This document shows positions 11,070-23,180 of a DNA stretch of 64,000 bases, piece by piece. The position numbers were made by a program, and so were the translations under genes. Under the pieces are notes generated by a model, which saw nothing but the letters and a program-made list of their open reading frames with translations, was not told the DNA's origin and did not search any database. Numbering within the stretch: position 1 is the stretch's first letter; every line of letters starts with the position of its first letter. Location of the stretch: the NCBI RefSeq assembly GCF_021869535.1, contig NW_026262712.1, positions 62,738,100 to 62,802,099 on the forward strand, written 5' to 3'. Source of the stretch: Mytilus californianus. Taxonomy: Eukaryota; Mollusca; Bivalvia; Mytilida; Mytilidae.

Positions 11070-12479
11070 ATCGGTTTCAGAACACTGCAAACAAGATACA
11101 TATACTTACTATCAATTAAACAATGTCTGTTGTCTGCATTGACCAAATTCATAAAAGAACACATAGTATATCTTGAAAATGACTTATAAATACTGATTTT
11201 ATCAAACCTATTGAAGACTATAGGGTTTTTTCTTGATGTCTTTGATCATAACACCACACATCGGCCTCCCTTTATCTATACGAATTTTATGCGAAACTCG
11301 TTCCCAGTGTTAGGACCTAAGTTTTGACCATTTTCCTAAAATCTAATCTTTACATGTTACAAGTAAAATTATGCTTTTTTCCTTTGGTTTCTTGGTAGCA
11401 ACAGATGCATTGTTAGTCATATTTGCTTTGCGTGGAAGTCAAAAAAATATGGGTCACTAAAACTATCTCTAAACTATAGTTAAAATTTAGCGACGGGTTA
11501 AGATATCCTAACGCTATCGGTAGCTAATGCTACCGTTAAATCAAGTTGGTCAACATCTTTTTAACCTTGCGTTACGTAACGCTAGGTTAAACCTTTTAAC
11601 GACACATTGAGGGTAACACTAGCGTTGAGTTAACGACAAGTTGAAAAACCGGCCCCTATAGTTTAGCACTTAAAACGGTGTTGATTTCATTATTAGTGTT
11701 AAACACGAGATCGGCTTACTGGTATATTTTAGTTAGGGGTTTCTGCTGGTCACATAACAGAAATATAGAAATATTTAGCAGCTTTATATGCGTTAATCAT
11801 CATTTTAGGCGGAAAAAAGCTTATACTGATACAAGAATAAGATAATTTGTAATTCTTGAGTCTGCATTGCATAGTCTACGTATTTGTGATTATACGATTA
11901 CCAAGATTAGGTTGCTGGATTCCGGGTTATTTAGGTTGTGAGATTGACATAATAGCAAAGAAGAAAGATGGGTGTATAACTATGTATAACTATAGAGTAT
12001 TTACTTGTATCAAGGGAATAATCATGAAAGAAATACTTTAAAACCATTTTAATTATCTGTTATTGAACTACTGATTGATTGATTGTTGTTTGTTTTACGC
12101 AGCCTCAGCACAAAAGAAAACAAACCATATAGGTAACTAATTTTGAATCATTTGATAGAGCCTTGAATACTAAATATTGTACTTATAAAAACAACTGGTG
12201 TGAGATAAACTTTTAAGTGGAATAGATGACTTGGTGTCTTGTGTCTTTAGTTGTTTCCTCATAGTTATTGTATAAATCTGTTGTTTATCAAATATGCAGT
12301 TTGGTCTTGAAAATGATTATGAGATGCTGATAAGTGTAAAACAGATTGCCCACAATTAGAGACGCTCGGACGATGGCAAATTTAAAAGTTGTTAGTTCAT
12401 TATTCCTTTTATTTGAATAGGGAGATGGAAGAGGGTCCTTTCCCTTGAGTCTTAATTCTTTATTGTTGAGACCATTTTT
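11070..12479. other. Non-coding, with a near-perfect palindrome
   Basis: The first 300 bp resemble, with much divergence, the region after the second terminal exon (about 13380-13690). A foldback-type stretch at 11460-11660 holds a 30-bp palindrome (11561-11590, one mismatched pair) around gcgttacgtaacgc and ends with accggcccctatag, which suggests a small inverted-repeat element. No gene seen up to 12479. Confidence 0.5.
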
Positions 12480-13094
12480 CTTCATATTTATATTTCAGTT
12501 CCCCATTTTTCTCTATTCCTTTTTCTTTGGCCTCTTTTTCTTTACTCTTTGTTTTTTGTTATTGATTAATTCTACACGTTTTGCTCATTGACTCTATTCT
12601 GTAAACCCTCATCTAGACCCTCATAGAACATGTATATATGGATTATCTCTCGTTTAACGAAAGGAAATACACCACTTAGAAAATTATTAACCGAACAAGA
12701 TTACCATTACATGATATGTATAATGCATTGGTCGAGTAATTATGTAGAGAAAAACAAAGGGTATGGGGTATCCATCCATGACACAAAGTCAGTTCATGCA
12801 CAGCAAATAACACATAAAAAGCAAAGGAACAGCGCTTTGATTGCTGTTTTTCATCTCAAATTCACAGTGAGGCCTTCAACACGGAACAAAAAAACTCACC
12901 TCACTGCAGGTTTAAGACGGCCCCAAGCACTGGTTTGAGCGGAATTATTTGCAAAATAATTCGGGTAAACTTTGTAAGCTGTACCTCACCAAAACATGAG
13001 TTATGTTCTCTCCGAGGCGTAAAGACGATGTATTGGTTTGATTAGTTATTTGTAGGTGTAATTACATTTCATTATATTCTCTTATTTTCTGCAG
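12480..13094 (+). repeat. Duplicated intron block before second terminal exon
   Basis: 12574-12740 resembles 9570-9720 (shared words ttctacac, gtatatat, ttaccattacatgatatg/ttaccaatgcattatatg). It marks the duplication of intron plus last exon. A different element fragment (about 12770-13010, with aaaggaacagcgctttgat and ggtttaagacggcccc) sits where the first block has the reverse transcriptase. That fragment is also present at 50985-51150, and its start at 46360-46440. Confidence 0.65.
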
Positions 13095-13231
13095 GATACT
13101 TAAGAGAAATGAATGGAACATACGTTACATCGTTCTATTACTTGGGTGGCTGTGATCGTCTTTCTGCCTTTAGTTTTACTATTGGTCTCGTATACATGAG
13201 GAAACTCAAAGAAAAAAGTGTTAATAAATAA
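13095..13231 (+). CDS. Transporter terminal exon, copy 2 (possible alternative last exon)
   Basis: 137 bp after acceptor attttctgcag, phase 1, with an open frame beginning GYLREMNGTYVTSFYYLGGC and ending at TAA 13229-13231. It is identical in length to copy 1 and differs mostly by conservative residues. AATAAA at 13301 and 13310. Because frame, acceptor and poly(A) words are all kept, alternative use with exon c is plausible: skipping 10542-10678 would give a transporter with a different last helix and tail. It could also be the last remnant of a duplicated gene, as no second copy of exons a-c is present. Confidence 0.65.
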
Positions 13232-14600
13232 ACTTTGAACTGACTTTCTGTACAAAAGACGGATGTTGTAAAGATATAAGAATTCGGGCGGCAGCTTTCC
13301 AATAAAATGAATAAAGAACTATGACACAATTTACCCTCAATGTTTTGCTAGACACAATAATCATATCAATCATATCGGTTTGAGAAAACAGCAAACATGT
13401 ACTTGTACTTACAATTAAAAAAGCAAGATACCGGTATGTTTCCTACCTTGGCATAATACATTAAATAACGCAAAGTGAATCTTGAAAATCACTCATAAAG
13501 TCTAAAAATTGAGATTTTTTTTTTTTTTTTTTTTGTATAGTTAGATTGTTGTCTCATCTACACATTACCTACATACGCCATCTTTTATATAAGCATCGTT
13601 CTAAATGTAGGGTCACATCTTAGTAATGGCCTGTTTACTACTATCTAGTCTTCACATGTTTCACTTTACAAGTTATCATTTCATTGATTAAATGTAGATT
13701 ACTAATGTGATGTTCGCGTGTAAGTTACATTATATAGAATTACAAAGACTAAAAATATGAACAATGTAAAATAAAAAAACAAACAAATAAGCGCAGGGAC
13801 TTGCACTTCTGAATATACGACACGGGGTTTGTTTTCTATTCTTTTTTTAATTCATAAAAGACCAAACACGTAGTTTTGACGTCCGTCTGCCCATCCGTTC
13901 CTTGAGCACGACTCAAAATGATTTGTGTTTTTAAACGATTATTTCTAATATGTTTGTAAATTTTCGGAATGCCACGTTTAATAAAAAAAAAAAGAACTTT
14001 CCACCTTTCTCTTGTGACAACAATTAGACCAAGCGTTTTCGAGCTACGTGACTTAAACATGTTTAATCGTAAAAAAACTACTCATTTATTCAAATATATG
14101 CCTGGTGATAATTACAGCCTATTTTCGACAAATAACATAAATATTTTGGGTATAACTTAATTAATAAAATTAATCTCACTTTTGATTTAGACGATTTGCT
14201 GATAAGTCGTCCCAATAGTTATTTGACTTTCATTGTCCAAATTCGGCATTTTACATTCGATTCACAAAAAAATGCGTTTTCTTTCTTTAATCATCATGCA
14301 TGTTTGCTCACTGCAAGGTTTCGAAGAGTAAAGGTACTTTTCGATTTGGAAAATTTAAAGTTAAGCCTCATTCAGTGATGGACCTTTAAGTACTTAACTT
14401 TTCATATCTCTGGTGAGAGCGCATTTATGCTTTTATCAAATCACGTGATTTATTTTGCGTCCTACAAAGAAGTTTTCTTCCAATTTGATGTTTTTCATAG
14501 TAAAGTTATCTTAAAAATCTCACTTTTCATAGATATAACTACTTACTGTATTATGATTCAACGAATCGTTATTTTCATTTTCTTGAAAACTATTTAAAAC
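13232..14600. other. 3' flank of second terminal exon, then non-coding DNA
   Basis: Up to about 13690 it parallels 10679-11380 (shared acacaataatcatat, tatcggttt, cttgaaaat words). A T-run lies at 13515-13534. Beyond that I see AT-rich DNA without a supported gene. Confidence 0.5.
13301..13315 (+). promoter_or_regulatory. Candidate poly(A) signals for terminal exon copy 2
   Basis: AATAAA at 13301-13306 and again at 13310-13315, about 70 bp after the stop, in the block shared with copy 1. Confidence 0.5.
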
Positions 14601-14659
14601 TAGCCGTTTTCCTTTAATTGCACATCGGTGAACCCCTCAGAGTATATACAGGGATTGTT

Positions 14660-14890
14660 AAAGCACTAGTCATTCAACCTGCTATGCAAAAAAATATTTC
14701 ACGAATAAACATTTGCATCCAGACACATTATGCACATTTCATCCATCGAAAGACGTGCACCTATTTAACCAATTATGGTGCAAGAAGAATGGTGACAAGC
14801 ATTACCGAATTTGCACTTACGATGGGCAACTTGTGGAGATGGATCTTCTTACACTTACGGAGATCATGGGATCCCCCCATGTTTCTCAGT
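14660..14890 (+). pseudogene. Possible relic coding fragment, unrecognised
   Basis: One frame reads as ordinary protein for about 70 residues (KDVHLFNQLWCKKNGDKHYR, then CTYDGQLVEMDLLTLTEIMG) with mixed composition including Trp, Cys and His, unlike the surrounding A/T-biased translations. It then runs into Phe-rich non-coding sequence. No start or clear splice sites fix its ends. It could be an exon of an unknown gene or a piece of a transposon protein. Confidence 0.25.
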
Positions 14891-15236
14891 CTTTGGTTTT
14901 CTTTGTAGCGTTTTATGTACCTACTTGTTTTTTCTTTGTCTTTAATTTTTTGTTTGCCATGCCATCTCAATTTGTGAGCTTTGAATATCTTCTTGGTACT
15001 GTCCGCCTTTTTTTGCGAATGTGTAATGAAAATTGAGATGAGCTTTTACCACAAAAACAAAGCATGTCAGAATTCGTCAGTGGTTCTTTTGTGTCAAAAT
15101 TTGGAAGACTTTGGTGGTCATAGCAGTTTATATACAGTATCTGCTCTACTCATTTACATCTTACAGTACACTAGGGCCGATTTAAGCTTAAATATTACCT
15201 TTCTACTGTAACAGTGGAATATTTTATATGTTAATA

Positions 15237-15600
15237 TAGTAAGGGTCGTTGGATTGCTGTCTCATTGACGTATAAAACCCCTAAGGGTGACTAGGGAATA
15301 GAAGTATGGCCACTCTTGGTCTTTTTCGACCAGCAGTAAAACTCTTGCCAAAGAGGGAAATCCGTTTGGCTGTGCGGGATGTATAAATACGCGTCAACGT
15401 CCGGTCAGAATGGGGAGTGCTGCCACGCTCCCTGCACGTTAAGAATCCTTGCAACAACCCTTTGATGGGTCCTTATGTGACCCGTTCCAAGTCTAAACGT
15501 CTGTCCCTGTCCAATTTACTGTCAAAAAGAGGACATCCTCATTTTCCAGAGGCAGTCCAAATTTCCCGACATTAAAGGACCAACCTATAGTATTTGTCGT
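15237..15600 (+). mobile_element. LINE-like 3' end fragment
   Basis: Shares acgtccggtc-aatgggg and gtgcca-gctc words with 54490-54560 and has the GC-rich, spacer-like text of a non-LTR element tail. It is preceded by a short word (gctgtctcattgacg) of the interspersed family. No open frame. Element assignment is from memory of similar mollusc sequences and is tentative. Confidence 0.4.
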
Positions 15601-16535
15601 TAATTTTGTTCTTGTCCTGAACATAAATTAAATATTTGACACTTTTAATTTAATGATCTTTTTGCTTTTTTATATTGCCAAATGTTTGATGTACCTTTTA
15701 CTTCTAATTACTCTTTTCTTGAGAGTATTTATAAATTTATTGTGTTCATGTATATTCTGTATTGTGTGTCTGTTTTTGGTTTTTCAATAAAACAAAAATC
15801 TCCTATACGATACAGTTTCGTCCAAAATTGCAGCTTTCAATCATATTTTAGGGTAGAGTCTACAACTCCATTCTAAATAAAATAAATTGGCCTTTATTTT
15901 TAGAAATATATCCGGATGAGTTTTCCTTTTATACAAAATAAGAATGTGTTTACAATATACATTGTATTTGTTTTCCTTTAAGTTGTAGATATCTATTCCA
16001 GGCATTAATTTGTTTGACTGTTGTCACAGTTATATTGATTTAAAAAAGATGTTAGGTACATCATGTAAACCTCTATACATAAATACGGAGAAACAGTAGG
16101 TTACTAATGATTTGAACTCGTAAATCTGTTTTGAATATACAAACAGAGGAAAACATCTTTCATTTTATAAGTGGTAATTTCAATTTGTGTGATGTAATGC
16201 AGAGGAAAACAGCAACCAAAATCATCCATGCTAAAATAAAAAAAAAAACAAAACCATTCGGAAAACTCATGGGCAATGACCATTGCCAGCGAAAACTGTT
16301 TATACAAAAAGTGCAGCATGTTCTTCTCTTTGACTTGTGTATAATATATAATATTTATTTTTAAAGGGTGACTGAGATTGTCAGTGACTATGCAATATCT
16401 TTTCACTATATCTCACCAGAACAAATGCGTGTATTAGATTTTTGTTTACCATTTAAGACCTTTTATCTCAGATGGTGCCATAAAAACAAAATACATATAT
16501 GGTTTGGCGATATCTGACCACAGCTTTTATTCATC
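15601..16535. other. No gene seen
   Basis: AT-rich, with short chance frames only. Confidence 0.5.
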
Positions 16536-16905
16536 ATATAGATTCATATGATATATATATATATATATAGATAGATAGATGTATATGTATATGTAGATAG
16601 ATATATGGTTGGTTACCTGAAGATAATATGGCAACCTTGCAGATAGATAGATAGATATATATGAAAATGTAAAGATGCACCGTGGGATACACTGGTGCTT
16701 TAAATTTAGAAAACACCGTGGGATACACAAGTGTAGTCTGTATTATCCAAAAACCTTAAATTTCATAGTTAACATTAAGATTCTATGCAGCGAATTCTGC
16801 CACATTGACGGAGGAAAACAGAGACTCTGTCAACCGCCATAAAAAGGGCGGTTCGCTGCAAAGCTGTGAACCAGATAACTATAGACAGATAGATAGATAT
16901 ATTAT
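16536..16905. repeat. TA and GATA microsatellites
   Basis: An (AT)n run at about 16548-16568, then GATA/GTATAT tracts (16569-16605), GATA again at 16641-16660, and a short one near 16885-16903. Between them the word caccgtgggatacac occurs twice (16679 and 16714). Confidence 0.85.
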
Positions 16906-18180
16906 TTAAAGTACAACTTGGTACATAAATATGTTAAATAATCAATATGGTGTTTTGTGAACAACTGTTCAAAAACATATTTACCTACACAGATAAAAAT
17001 ACTAACCAAAACTACACAAAACCATAAGATAGTTGATTGTATTTGTATATCATAAAATATAGTATATTATAGTATATCATCAAATAAATATTCAAGATGT
17101 TTAACAATTCATTTCATAAGCATGTTGGTTAAGGGTGACAAGTGAGAACCATCAAGTTGAAAAATTTCTGATCTGATCGAAAATCATGATATCGTAAGTA
17201 GCAACCCTGACAGCTAATTATAAAGGCAATAATATAGTAGTATATTCTAGATCTATAGCAACACAAGTCCATGCTTTGCAATAACCTAATCAAATTTGAA
17301 ACCATACTACTTAAGAATTGATGAACCGCATAATCCATCTGATCACGTTCTTTATCTCATTGAGCAAAAATCCCACTCTAGAACTACCTGTGTCATTACC
17401 TGCTACATGTTTTATTAAGAAATATGGTGGATCCTCATAGTTTCATTGTTCTGAGTTAACTTTTAACATGCTTGACAATCATGCCATCACAAAGATTCAT
17501 TTCAATGCCTAGACCTAAGTCAACCCCATCTAGAGGATGTCGGTCTGCTACAAAAACATACTTACTATTGAGGATTCTACTATCCAAACATTATAGCTAT
17601 ATAGGATCTCCTACAATTCTTATACGGCAATTAGCTACATGGAAGTATATGTACATATGTAAAACAAATACAATTTAAAGCATAATTAATCGAGAAAAAT
17701 AATGATTCTTCTGTAACCCCTGTATTAAGTTGTCAGCATTGGATCTCCGACCCTTTAATAATCCTCAAAAACAATAGAAAAGACAGCTTCAAACAAACTG
17801 CATTCATACCAAGTTTAACCAACACAAGATAAGGAAATATTTGCTAGACTTCAGCATGACTCTGGTTAAGGTAAATGTAAATCATTGTCCTTAGGCCTGG
17901 AGTGTTTAATACCTCCTTAAAAACTGTCAAACCTCAAATTTTTTTTGACACATCTGTTAAATTTTCCTAAAAAATATCCAAATCTAGTAAATAAGTAATG
18001 TCACAATTATATTGAGAGAGATACAAAATGTACAAGTAAGCAATACCTCAACAATTCATAGAGAGAGAAAGGAAATGTATTCATTAAAACAATTAGAGAT
18101 CTGAACTCATGAAAAAAATAAATCTATATGTACTAGGTGCTATGGAACTTACAATTAAACGGTTACTAAAGGCCTGAAAT
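16906..18180. other. No gene seen
   Basis: AT-rich, no convincing frame or repeat. Confidence 0.5.
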
Positions 18181-18640
18181 AACAGTAATAAATTCCCGTG
18201 GGGTTATAGCAGGAAAAACATCTGCAGTTGGGACCAAGCATCTGAAGCGATCCACCTAAAAACCAGAAATGGCTTCAGCCATAAGAAAAATTTGTACCAG
18301 ATCAGTGATAATGAATGTCATACTAAACTCCGAAATATATGAACTAAAATAAAAACTCATACAAGGTTAACAAAGGCCAGAGGCTCCAGACTTGGAACAG
18401 GCACTAAAATGCAGAGGGGTTAAATTAAACAAGCTTTTTAAAATCTCAACCCAATGAAGAAGAAACAAAGACACAGCAATACGCACAGTAAAAATCACAC
18501 AGAAGTCCGAGTCCAATAACAGAATAGGTAACAAAACAAACAAAACAAAAATTGAAAATGACAATATTACATAAACAACAAAGGACTACAAACAGTTACT
18601 GACATGCCAGCTCCAGACCTTATTTTAACTGTTCGAAAGA
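18181..18640. repeat. Probable dispersed repeat
   Basis: Relatively balanced base composition and words such as ttcccgtggggttatagc and gacatgccagctccagac, which I recall from mussel repeats. Only this copy is in the window, so support from the sequence itself is weak. Confidence 0.3.
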
Positions 18641-19837
18641 TTATGTCTTCATTATATTAAATATCTAGCACCATCCTTCCATTGGGAGTTTAGTATCATA
18701 CCATCATAAAATATATTAGAGGAACATTAACCGTATCATACCAGCAACTGGTTTAAGAATAAATGAGTTTATGTCCGATGCAAAGACTGTGCAAGTGAAT
18801 CAATATTAAAGTCAAAAATGCTTTTTTTTTTTGTTTTTTTTTTTTTTTTTTTTGTTTTTTTTGCAGGCAACAGTTTTCCTTCTTCATAAGTTTGCTTTAA
18901 TGTTTTGTTAGCTTTTGAGGTAAACCTGGCATTTTGTGCTTTGTAAAGAATATTACCATAAAAGATTATAGATGGGAAATACCTGAATGTGTAAGATGTC
19001 TATGTTGAAGTGAATTTCTTATAATGTAATAAACTGCCCATAAAACAAGACAAGAATAACTGGATCAACTCAGGCAAATGCAATTTTTAAAGAATGACTA
19101 TGAGGACCTGTATACTAGAGTCTAAATCCATGTAAGAAGAAACAAACATTTAGTATAACAGCAGCAACCACTCTCTGTCTCGTCTTGGGTTTGAACTAGG
19201 TTGCCCAAATGAAAACTTATTTCCATTTGAGGTCTAGGTGACCTGAAACTTGGTTTATCATAAGAAGGCCTAGATTATGCAAAGTAAACATGGTAAATGC
19301 TCCTGTTATGACAACCGACAAGTTATAATAGGATGACCTGCATCACACAAAAAAAACAAAAAAAACAAAAAAACAACAACAAAACAACAACAAAAAACAA
19401 ACAAGCTGCTTAACAACATCTAGGTACCCACGAAATTAAAAGCATAACATTTTAAATTAGTCCCAGTGTTCATGTTAGCTGAAGTTCAACCTGTACTATA
19501 ATTTTCATTAATAAATTTCAACCATAATTTGGAATCAACTGTAGCCTAGGAACCAGTAGGGCCAATGGTTTTTTGTAAATGAAATTGCTCGTCATAATGC
19601 TTCAAGCTTAAATTAACAAAGCTTGGCACCTAAACGTACAGCGTACGATACTCATATGCTTGAACAACTCTTAGAATCTTCCAGGATGAAGATTACAATA
19701 AATTCTAGTATATATATTGATTAAAGCTGTTGTCGACACCTAAATACTAAAGATTTTTAACTGGTTTGGAGCAGACTGCAAGACAAGCTGTAAATAATTA
19801 CTTAATTTGTACTAGTTTTGCTAATATTACATGTACA
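18641..19837. other. No gene; long T tract and A-rich tract
   Basis: A poly(T) stretch with two G interruptions at 18820-18860, ending in gcaggcaacag. This looks like an ideal splice acceptor but leads into no lasting frame. An A/C-rich tract lies at 19349-19402. Confidence 0.5.
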
Positions 19838-20011
19838 TAGATATAGGAAGATGTGGTATGAGTGCCAATGAGACAACTCTCCATCCAAATAACAATTTAT
19901 AAAAGTAAACCATTATAGGTCAAGGTACAGCCTTTAACGCGGAGCCTTGGCTCACACCGAACAACAAACTATATAGGGCCCCAAAATTACTAGTGTAAAA
20001 CCATTCAAACC
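19838..20011 (+). repeat. Interspersed repeat copy (gatgtggtatga family), full-looking
   Basis: Begins agatataggaagatgtgg and runs through gtgccaatgagacaactc, accattataggtcaagg and gagccttggctcacac to accattcaaac. Other copies in the window are at 10957 (+), 23883, 45690, 58624 and 62600 (all minus). No coding capacity, about 175 bp: a SINE-like or MITE-like element. I cannot name the family. Confidence 0.8.
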
Positions 20012-20782
20012 ATACATACATGTATATATCCTCGCTTACTGCAGCTGACACAATTTACACAAAACTCTCTAATAGTCTCATTTTAAAAGTTGTTTTCAAG
20101 ATAAAACCATTTTGGCCCCTATTTTCCCTTAAATATATAAAAAAAATAAATATAAAAAATAATAAAAATTTCCCACACAGCTGAAACTGGTTGATAGGGT
20201 TTGGGCAAACAGAAATATTTGCAGTCTGTCCTAAAATAGTGATCAATAAGTATTCACTTCTATAAATTTGTCCTTTTTATTTGTGGTACTTTATTGCAAT
20301 ATCTGTATTCATACAGTACATGCATATCTGATTTGGAATATTCAGATTATTATCAAGATAAATAATATTATATTAGTAAATAGTGTTCTGCATTACAAAT
20401 CATATGTTACAAATCATATGATAATATACAAAACAATAAAAGTTTCACATGTAATATATTTATATATATATAATTATAATAATAATATATAATTGTAACC
20501 TTATAATTAAGAATTGTTTCTTCTTTCTAACGAATGATGCGGCATCCCATATAAAAATAACACATTCAGGAATATTTTGTGGATTTAAGTTTAGAAACTG
20601 AGAAATAATCATTACACAAATCTACATCTTAACCATAAGATTGGAAAAAAGTTGCCTTATATCTTTATACATATGTTTGTTATTTGTTAGAATCACATGT
20701 ACACGTAGGGGTTTAACTTAAAAGTAATATACTGTTTTGGTAAATCTGACGATTTCCTGGTAAATTATCAAATGGAACATAC
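20012..20782. other. No gene seen
   Basis: AT-rich, including an AT-only stretch at 20455-20492. Confidence 0.5.
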
Positions 20783-21040
20783 TGATGCAGAGCTCTGGGG
20801 GTTTGCATAAATGACGTCTGATGATGATCCGATGTACAAATGTATGTGACCTAAAGGAGTTGAGTTAGTGGCGTGATGAGTCATGAATCCCGTCCAGTCT
20901 GGTGACCCATCTGTAAAAATTGTGCACGTCATTGTCTGATTGTTGTCTATGTCTCTGGTCCAATTGTTACTACCCTTGTGGTGTTCTGTAGCCAAGCAAG
21001 GTCGCACTTTTCGCTTTCTAACTGATCTTCCCAACATGTG
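20783..21040 (-). CDS. Isolated candidate coding exon, unrecognised protein
   Basis: 258 bp (86 codons), phase 0 at both ends, between acceptor ttgagttgtag and donor gtatgt on the minus strand. The translation has normal protein composition: VRKRKVRPCLATEHHKGSNN, then two Trp residues in NNWTRDID and SPDWTGFMTHHA, then a PLGHIHLYIGSSS segment. A symmetric exon flanked by usable splice sites and richer in G+C than its surroundings is unlikely by chance. I do not recognise the family and see no partner exon within 5 kb. It could be an exon of a long-intron gene or a captured fragment. Confidence 0.4.
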
Positions 21041-22486
21041 CTACAACTCAACAAAAGGTAAATTATCCGGATAAAGAAAAGACAACGGATCGGACATATA
21101 TTTTAACAGTTAAGTTGACATATCAATTTGTATAATTTTTCTTGTAAACTTGTGTATAATAAATCTTGTTAAATTTTATTATTGATTTGTGTCTTTTGTT
21201 GGCTACAATTTAAAGGTTATTTCTTGCCGTAACAATGTTTTTATACCAAAGTTTATGACAAAAGGGATGATCTTTTCTTCTCTATTCGATTATGATGTTT
21301 CGTTTATTCCCTGTTATGAAATTTCATTATATAATTTGTACACGTTTGCAGTGAAGTCTCGGATTTCCACAGAACCTAAATTTTCATCATTAAAATTTAT
21401 GTTTGATCTAAAAATTATCATTTGTTCAAAGCCATACTTTTCATTTTGCATTTTTGTTAATTTTCACTGATACAGTTCGTTTCATGTGAAAACCTATGCA
21501 ATGAGATGTTTCCCACATATACGGCGATATTTACTTTCAGACTGATTTTCTACTTTATATACCACCAATATATGATGTCAGTTTCAATGTATTTTTGTGA
21601 CATTTAAAGTTATTTATAAGAATTGAGACTTTCTTTATCTACTTTTATTATGTGTACAAACTTTATCGAATTACATTATGTATGAATCGGTTCATGCCAT
21701 AAATGTGCACACAGTCAGCCAATAAAACTACGAAAAACAAGGCATTCAATTAATATAATAATTGTTTATGTTAATGCTAAAAATTCATTAAAGGTGGTGG
21801 GTTTATAATTTAGTACGACAAACGCGCGTTTTGCTCTCCTAAGACACGTCTGCGGCTCTTGAATCAAAACAGTTGAGAATCAAATAAGAAATTGAAAAGC
21901 AGATAATACACATTTTTGGAACGTTATCGTGGAGAGAAACCAAACACGCATGTGTGTAATACTATGTAGTAAAAAAAAAACTGGACGAAAATGGTGTGAT
22001 CAGTCTGTATATGTGGACTTGACCAATCAATTGGAATTTTATTATGTTTATTGGATCTCAAAAGTACAATTCATAGCAGTAACGAACAATAAGAATGCCA
22101 AAATTATATGAAATTTACACTTTGTGTTTATAGCCAGTTGAAAAACTAATTGAGTATCTATGTTAGGATCTTGAATACTAACAGAGACACTCTAAGACTT
22201 GTGTTCTCCAGAAATGTTATGTTTACAAAAATAGTAGAAGGTTTGCAATCAAAAACCATATATTTCGTTTTAAAATTGCATTCAGCTTATGTTCAACTAC
22301 ACATGTCAGTTTTTCTGAATTTCTCTCGTACAACTGTTAACGGACTCGTTATGAAATATTGTAACAAACATTATTTTAGTATCGATATTAATGTCTAACT
22401 CTTTAGAACTCTTGAATACGCTCGAATGTCTCGCTTGACGTTTATGATTTCTCTAAACTGTATACTATACCACCATAAAAACTTCT
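21041..22486. other. No gene; short dispersed-repeat piece
   Basis: A fragment at about 21810-21900 has acaaacgcgcgttttgctctc and cacgtctgcggctcttga, loosely related to the repeat at 6435. The remainder is AT-rich with short chance frames. Confidence 0.45.
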
Positions 22487-23180
22487 TAAAGGGACATTAG
22501 CTGTCAAATTAATGTCACCGATTCGACTCAAAATCTAATATTTTATACTTAAACATCTATCCAAATAACAAAATATCATAAAGAAACAATTTACCATACA
22601 TGATCTAGTTAAATAATGTACAAACATTTCGTGTGTATTTTAGAATAGACGCCATCCAATTAACCATCGAATTGATCTCCGAAGAATTCCATCAGTCACA
22701 TGAACTGATGTTAACATAATTATAAATATAAATATACAGGCAAGCACGTGCAATCGTAAAATGACGATTTTTCCAGGTCTGTTTGATTTCATGTCATAGA
22801 TTAAAAAATAAGTAAATAATCGTTTTATCTGTATTTGAATGATTTTTTGTGGGCAAAATCAGTCAACGAAAGGGATCTTCCTGGTTGCTGCCTTGTTTTA
22901 CTTTTCAATGTTGACATTCTTGTCCTTTTTTTTAACTAAACATGCTTACCCCATGCGTAGCTCTTTCCAATTAAGGGTTTAATTGAAGTTCGCATGAATG
23001 AGATGAACTATTGACTTGCAAGCCATTAATACATCAGCGATATGTTTTAGCTTATTTTGACAAAATTAAACTTAACTGACTGCTAATAGCGATTTTTTTT
23101 TCACAATGACACTTAATAAATTTTTGAAACCAAATAATTATATTTTGATTATTTTGTCAACTTCGTATTTAATGTCCCCT
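22487..23180. mobile_element. TIR element, copy 1 (about 0.7 kb)
   Basis: Starts taaagggacattagctgtc and ends aatgtccccttaa, so the ends are inverted repeats. Internal words (ccaggtct, gattttttgtgggcaaaatcagtcaac) match in reverse complement the element at 44270-44975. No transposase frame: non-autonomous DNA transposon. Confidence 0.6.

Noticed and set aside
18820-18860. Strong polypyrimidine tract with gcag, looking like a splice acceptor
   Set aside because: No open frame of any length follows; better explained as a poly(T) run, possibly a retroelement tail.
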